This document shows, one piece after another, positions 5,850 to 8,234 of a stretch of DNA of 8,234 bases. The stretch is taken from assembly GCA_963633225.1 (NCBI GenBank), contig CAVGXR010000044.1, positions 1 to 8,234 of the forward strand, given 5' to 3'. Source of the DNA: F23-B02 sp963633225 (GTDB lineage Bacteria; Bacillota; Clostridia; Oscillospirales; Oscillospiraceae). The notes beneath the pieces are model-generated. The model worked only from the letters and a program-made list of their open reading frames with translations, was not told where the DNA came from and made no database searches. Numbering within the stretch: position 1 is the first letter of the stretch; each line of letters starts with the position of its first letter. A program made the position numbers and the translations under genes.

Positions 5850-7118
5850 CTATTGGTTCTGCGTCTGGCCGCCCTTGTTTTTGGGCTTTCCGCGGTGATA
5901 GTAGCGGCGGTTATTTTTCTTTTTCTCGCCGTCCGGACTCTTTGCCTGTTGCTGCTGCGGCTTTGGCTGCTCGGCAGGCTTCTGACCGTCGGGCTTTTTC
6001 CCGCTGCTCCGGCGGTTATTTTTCGGCCTTGGACGCGCAGAGGCTTTCTTTTCCTCCTGATTGCGCACGCTCTGCTCTGCCTGCGCGGCGGGCTTTGCCT
6101 CGCCGGACGACTTTTTCCCGCTTCTGCGTGAGCGGCGGCTGCGGCTGCGCTTTTTCTGAGTTTCGGCAGTCTCCTGTCCTGTGCTGTCGTAGCTTTCGGA
6201 CGCGAAGAGCTCGGGCAGCTTCCACTCGTCCTCTTCCTCCTCTTCCTCCTCGGGCTCGGGAACGTACTTGAGCACCGACGGCGGAGTTTCGCCGTCCTTG
6301 GGGCGGCCTCCGGGCACTGCCGCCACCTCGACCGCACGGAAGGTTTTGATAGTATCGTCGCCCTCACCGTCAAGCTTGACCTTGACCATCTGGCGCAGGA
6401 GATTTACCTGCGTGACATTGCCGTAGCCTATCGGAGTTTCAACAAAGGCGCCCTGCTTGGGTACGTTTTTCGTAAGCTCCTCGTATGCCTCCTGCTCGTA
6501 TCTCAGGCAGCACATGAGTCTGCCGCAGCTTCCCGATATCTTGCCCGGATTGAGCGACATGGACTGTATCTTCGCCATCTTGGTCGAGACAGGCTGGAAC
6601 TCGTCGATAAACTGGCTGCAGCAGAAGGGCCGGCCGCAGATGCCGAGTCCGCCGAGCATTTTCGCCTCGTCCCTGACACCGATCTGCCGGAGCTCTATCC
6701 TGTTGCGGAATATACCGGCAAGGTCCTTTACGAGCTCACGGAAGTCAACTCTGCCGTCGGAGGTGAAAAAGAACATGGTCTTGTTTCCCTCGAAGTTGCA
6801 CTCGACATCGACGAGCTTCATATCAAGTCCGTGCTCGGCGATCTTCTTCTGGCATATCTCAAACGCTTCCTTCTCGCGCTGCTTGTTTATCTCCGCAACG
6901 CGCAGATCGTCGCGTGTTGCAAGTCTTACGACAGGACGCAGCGGCTGGATGACCGCGTTGTCCTCGACCTCGTGATTGCCGCGGGTGCAGTCGGCTATCT
7001 CGAGCCCCTTGCTGGTCTCGACAATGACCGCCTGGCCGGTTTTTACGGCTTTGCCGTTCGGGGAAAAGTAATAGCTCTTTCCCCGGTTTTTGAATTTTAC
7101 GCTTATAACATCAGTCAA
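5850..7118 (-). CDS. ricT: RicT/YaaT family PSP1-domain protein (RNase Y regulator), with long charged tail
   Basis: RicT (YaaT) forms the RicA-RicF-RicT complex, which carries iron-sulfur clusters and adjusts RNase Y cleavage; in Bacillus it affects sporulation and biofilm formation. The PSP1 region spans about 60-150. It is followed by the family's cysteine pattern, ICGRPFCC (C161, C166, C167) and SCGRLMCC (C198, C203, C204), the expected cluster ligands. The conserved core ends near residue 270-285, the whole length of Bacillus YaaT (about 275). The other 130 or so residues are extra: an acidic run (288-298, EPEEEEEEEDE), then a Lys/Arg/Gln/Ser-rich stretch (322-422) with RS and KNNRR elements, predicted disordered and nucleic-acid binding. 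The start is TTG (7116-7118), overlapping the holB stop by eight bases, with GAGGAAA at 7123-7129. The holB-yaaT neighbourhood matches Bacillus, but yabA does not follow. Confidence 0.9.
   Translation of the reverse strand: MTDVISVKFKNRGKSYYFSPNGKAVKTGQAVIVETSKGLEIADCTRGNHEVEDNAVIQPLRPVVRLATRDDLRVAEINKQREKEAFEICQKKIAEHGLDMKLVDVECNFEGNKTMFFFTSDGRVDFRELVKDLAGIFRNRIELRQIGVRDEAKMLGGLGICGRPFCCSQFIDEFQPVSTKMAKIQSMSLNPGKISGSCGRLMCCLRYEQEAYEELTKNVPKQGAFVETPIGYGNVTQVNLLRQMVKVKLDGEGDDTIKTFRAVEVAAVPGGRPKDGETPPSVLKYVPEPEEEEEEEDEWKLPELFASESYDSTGQETAETQKKRSRSRRSRRSGKKSSGEAKPAAQAEQSVRNQEEKKASARPRPKNNRRSSGKKPDGQKPAEQPKPQQQQAKSPDGEKKKNNRRYYHRGKPKNKGGQTQNQ
5905..6024 (-). repeat. 15-base direct repeat within the ricT tail
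   Basis: The same 15 bases, CGGCGGTTATTTTTC, occur at 5905-5919 and 6010-6024, about 105 bases apart. On the coding strand each copy specifies Lys-Asn-Asn-Arg-Arg in the basic tail of RicT. This points to internal duplication or selection for the KNNRR motif in low-complexity sequence. Confidence 0.7.
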
Positions 7119-7887
7119 TTGCTTTCCTCGTTTCCGCCGCCGAGCGCACCGCCAGCAGCCCCAGAATGTGTTTCACGCCCGTGTTGACCGTCTGATACCG
7201 TGCGCAGCGGTCAATGAGCCGTATGATATCCATTATGCGCATTTTGTCCTGCTCCGACACCAGAAGCGCGGTATAGCGGCGTTTGAGCGCGAGCAGGAGC
7301 TCGCCGAGCGCACGCGCATCTATCGTCTCATGCTCAAAGCACCATGCTGTCAGCGCCGGTGTGTCGCCCCTGCGCTCGAGCGATATAAACTCATCGGCAA
7401 GCGCGGCGGCAGTCTCGTCCTCCGCATCCTCCTCGCCGGCGCAGCTTATGAGCACGCAGCGCGAACGGACAGTTACCAGAAGCCGCTCGGGATTTGACGC
7501 GCACAGAATAAAATGAACGCCCTTGGGAGGCTCCTCGAGAATTTTGAGCGCGGCGTTCTGCGCCTGCTCGTTCATCGTGTCCGCGTCCTTTATGATATAC
7601 ACCTTCGCCGCCGCCTCGTTGGGCAGGACATAGGCATCCGCGCCCATGGCGCGCACCTGATCGACCAGTATCTCCTTTTTTTGCTTGCCCTTATCGTCTG
7701 TATTGCGCTCGATAACGGCCAGATCGGGGTGAACATGCGCCTTGACCTTGCGGCAGTCGCGGCACAGGCCGCAGGGACGCTCGCCCTCGCTTTGGCAGAG
7801 CATCGTCTCGGCAAGGTAAAGAGCCTTCTCCGTCCGTGCCGTCTCCGATGCCGAGGACACTATATACGCATGTGAGAGCTTTTCCAT
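7111..7887 (-). CDS. holB: DNA polymerase III subunit delta' (clamp loader)
   Basis: Delta' is a structural subunit of the clamp loader that places the beta clamp on DNA. Seen directly: the N-terminal HAY segment (6-8), a zinc-type cysteine set C31, C39, C42, C45, the helix and strand AAKVYIIKDADTMN followed by ALKILEEPP (113-121), and VRSRC (140-144), whose SRC motif supplies the arginine finger. The Walker A loop is absent: residues 11-21 have no GxxGxGK, consistent with a non-ATPase delta' and not with DnaX. At 258 residues it is shorter than the 310-335 typical of delta', mainly in the C-terminal collar domain. AGGAGG at 7893-7898, five bases upstream, supports this ATG. It heads the holB-ricT operon, as in Bacillus, and its stop overlaps the ricT start. 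Confidence 0.92.
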   Translation of the reverse strand: MEKLSHAYIVSSASETARTEKALYLAETMLCQSEGERPCGLCRDCRKVKAHVHPDLAVIERNTDDKGKQKKEILVDQVRAMGADAYVLPNEAAAKVYIIKDADTMNEQAQNAALKILEEPPKGVHFILCASNPERLLVTVRSRCVLISCAGEEDAEDETAAALADEFISLERRGDTPALTAWCFEHETIDARALGELLLALKRRYTALLVSEQDKMRIMDIIRLIDRCARYQTVNTGVKHILGLLAVRSAAETRKAID

Positions 7888-7923
7888 AGCATCCTCCTGT
7901 CAGTTCAGATACTTAATCAGTTT

Positions 7924-7952
7924 ATTTTACTCTTTTCCGTGTTTTAAGTCAA
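7924..7952 (-). promoter_or_regulatory. SigA-type promoter of the holB-ricT operon
   Basis: On the minus strand: TTGACT (7947-7952), a 17-base spacer and TAAAAT (7924-7929). The inferred start near 7917 gives a leader of about 30 bases. It shares the -10 hexamer and spacer length with the two promoters in the nadE/lysozyme intergenic region. Confidence 0.82.
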
Positions 7953-7990
7953 CAAAAACCGCATTGCCGTGCTCCGCGCCCTGTAGCTTA

Positions 7991-8020
7991 TGCACAAATA
8001 TGCACCGCCGTTTTTGTGCA
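7991..8020. repeat. Inverted repeat TGCACAAA / TTTGTGCA
   Basis: Perfect 8-base arms at 7991-7998 and 8013-8020 flank 14 bases. The sequence lies about 40 bases upstream of the holB -35, outside the inferred holB transcript. There is no adjoining T run in the direction of any known transcript, so a protein-binding site is a better reading than a terminator. Confidence 0.6.
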
Positions 8021-8037
8021 GCAGTGCTGAATTTTAT

Positions 8038-8051
8038 TTTTTTCGAAAAAA
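8038..8051. repeat. 14-base perfect palindrome TTTTTTCGAAAAAA
   Basis: A perfect palindrome centred on the CG at 8044-8045. A looser copy, TTTTTCCGAAATT, follows at 8060-8072. The A and T tracts could bend DNA or bind a dimeric regulator between the divergent holB and rightward promoters. Chance in AT-rich DNA is a real alternative. Confidence 0.5.
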
Positions 8052-8071
8052 TCTGTCCCTTTTTCCGAAAT

Positions 8072-8090
8072 TCACTGTCTATATAAGTGA
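8072..8090. repeat. Short dyad TCACT / AGTGA around a TATATAAG box
   Basis: Five-base arms (8072-8076 and 8086-8090) surround TATATA at 8080-8085, which could be a -10 box for the tiny ORF downstream. No good -35 stands at the right distance, so a promoter here is weak or needs an activator. Confidence 0.35.
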
Positions 8091-8124
8091 GGGGATAAGA
8101 AGACTCTGCTTGGAGGTGAGCCCG

Positions 8125-8136
8125 ATGGGCAGATAA
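8125..8136 (+). other. Minimal ORF Met-Gly-Arg-stop behind a perfect Shine-Dalgarno
   Basis: TGGAGGTGA (8111-8119) contains GGAGGTGA, an uninterrupted match to the end of 16S rRNA. The ATG at 8125 follows eight bases after GGAGG. Translation would stop after three codons at TAA (8134-8136). Reading on in the same frame, 29 further codons are open until TGA at 8224-8226, with an internal ATG at 8158. It could be a leader ORF for the gene at 8230, a nonsense-broken small gene (one base from CAA), or chance. ATG lies in the loop of a possible GCCC-GAT-GGGC hairpin. Confidence 0.4.
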
Positions 8137-8150
8137 TACTGTGAAATATA

Positions 8151-8178
8151 TTGGCAGATGAGAAAAATCAGTTATAAT
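8151..8178 (+). promoter_or_regulatory. Promoter for the rightward gene at the right edge
   Basis: TTGGCA (8151-8156), a 16-base spacer and a perfect TATAAT (8173-8178). The inferred start near 8185 leaves a leader of about 45 bases before the ATG at 8230. The -35 overlaps the second copy of a GGCAGAT(A/G)A direct repeat (8128-8136 and 8153-8161). Confidence 0.75.
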
Positions 8179-8229
8179 AAAAGACTAACTATTAAAAGTC
8201 AAGCCCGAAATGCGGAGGAGCGTTGAAAA

Positions 8230-8234
8230 ATGTA
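8230..8234 (+). CDS. Start of an unidentified rightward gene, cut by window edge
   Basis: Only the ATG and two more bases are present. The call rests on context: the promoter at 8151-8178 and the GGAGGAG ribosome binding site at 8214-8220, nine bases before the ATG. A TTG at 8223 is too close to the ribosome binding site to be preferred. The product cannot be judged. Confidence 0.5.

Larger units (their letters stand above)
7888..8229. other. 342-base divergent intergenic region with multiple dyads
   Basis: No ordinary gene fits here. The left third holds the holB ribosome binding site and promoter. The middle (7991-8090) holds three dyads, listed separately. The right third holds a perfect Shine-Dalgarno with a three-codon ORF, then a promoter and ribosome binding site for a rightward gene. 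It is much richer in A and T than the flanking coding sequence. A small RNA or structured leader could lie between about 8090 and 8180, but I recognise no known RNA family in it. Confidence 0.6.

Noticed and set aside
5514..6271. Plus-strand open frames opposite ricT and the membrane-protein gene, one rich in Leu and Val and looking like a membrane protein
   Set aside because: The hydrophobic look comes from reading the complement of Lys/Glu/Gln-rich coding sequence. There is no ribosome binding site, and the minus-strand genes are clear.
8011..8043. Possible intrinsic terminator: CAGC-AGT-GCTG hairpin followed by a T-rich run
   Set aside because: The stem is only four bases and no rightward transcript enters from the left, since holB is transcribed leftward away from this site.
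7888..8229. SRP RNA, T-box or purine riboswitch in the right intergenic region
   Set aside because: I looked for the SRP core, the T-box antiterminator sequence and purine-aptamer loops and saw none of them.

Overview
The window looks like chromosome from a Gram-positive, anaerobic, probably gut-type Clostridia (Oscillospiraceae/Ruminococcaceae-like). This is inferred from the GC-rich coding sequence, the strong AGGAGG-type ribosome binding sites, a RicT/YaaT gene next to holB as in Firmicutes, an S-layer-homology (SLH) surface protein, and a GuaA N-terminus of the Firmicutes type. No species can be named from sequence alone.

Layout. (1) Positions 3684 down to 1 hold a leftward operon, nadE-purB-purA-guaA. 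It is driven by a near-consensus promoter (TTGACA-N17-TAAAAT) and is tightly packed: nadE and purB overlap by 8 bases, and the other gaps are about 14 bases. It joins ammonia-dependent NAD synthesis to the two branches from IMP, purA/purB to AMP and guaA to GMP. guaA runs off the left edge after 48 codons. (2) A divergent, rightward, monocistronic gene (3885-5279) encodes a secreted protein with a phage-type GH24 lysozyme domain, a Listeria-Bacteroides (InlB B-type) repeat and three SLH domains. It ends at a strong bidirectional terminator (5287-5322). (3) A second leftward operon (7952 down to 5333) reads holB-ricT-small membrane protein. HolB is the clamp-loader delta' subunit. RicT is the iron-sulfur PSP1-domain partner of RNase Y and starts at TTG overlapping the holB stop. 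The last gene is a membrane-anchored protein with a bacterial repeat domain, in the place where Bacillus carries yabA. (4) Positions 7888-8229 are an AT-rich divergent intergenic region with several dyads, a perfect Shine-Dalgarno followed by a three-codon ORF (Met-Gly-Arg-stop), and a strong rightward promoter and RBS for a gene that starts at 8230 and leaves the window.

Most of the window is housekeeping. The parts worth a second look are the cell-wall-anchored lysozyme with a non-Asp residue at the usual catalytic Asp position, the roughly 130-residue acidic-then-basic tail on RicT, sequence variants at conserved sites in PurA and PurB, the dyad next to the nadE promoter, and the structured 342-base intergenic region at the right end. 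I see no tRNA, rRNA, CRISPR array, insertion sequence or recognisable riboswitch.
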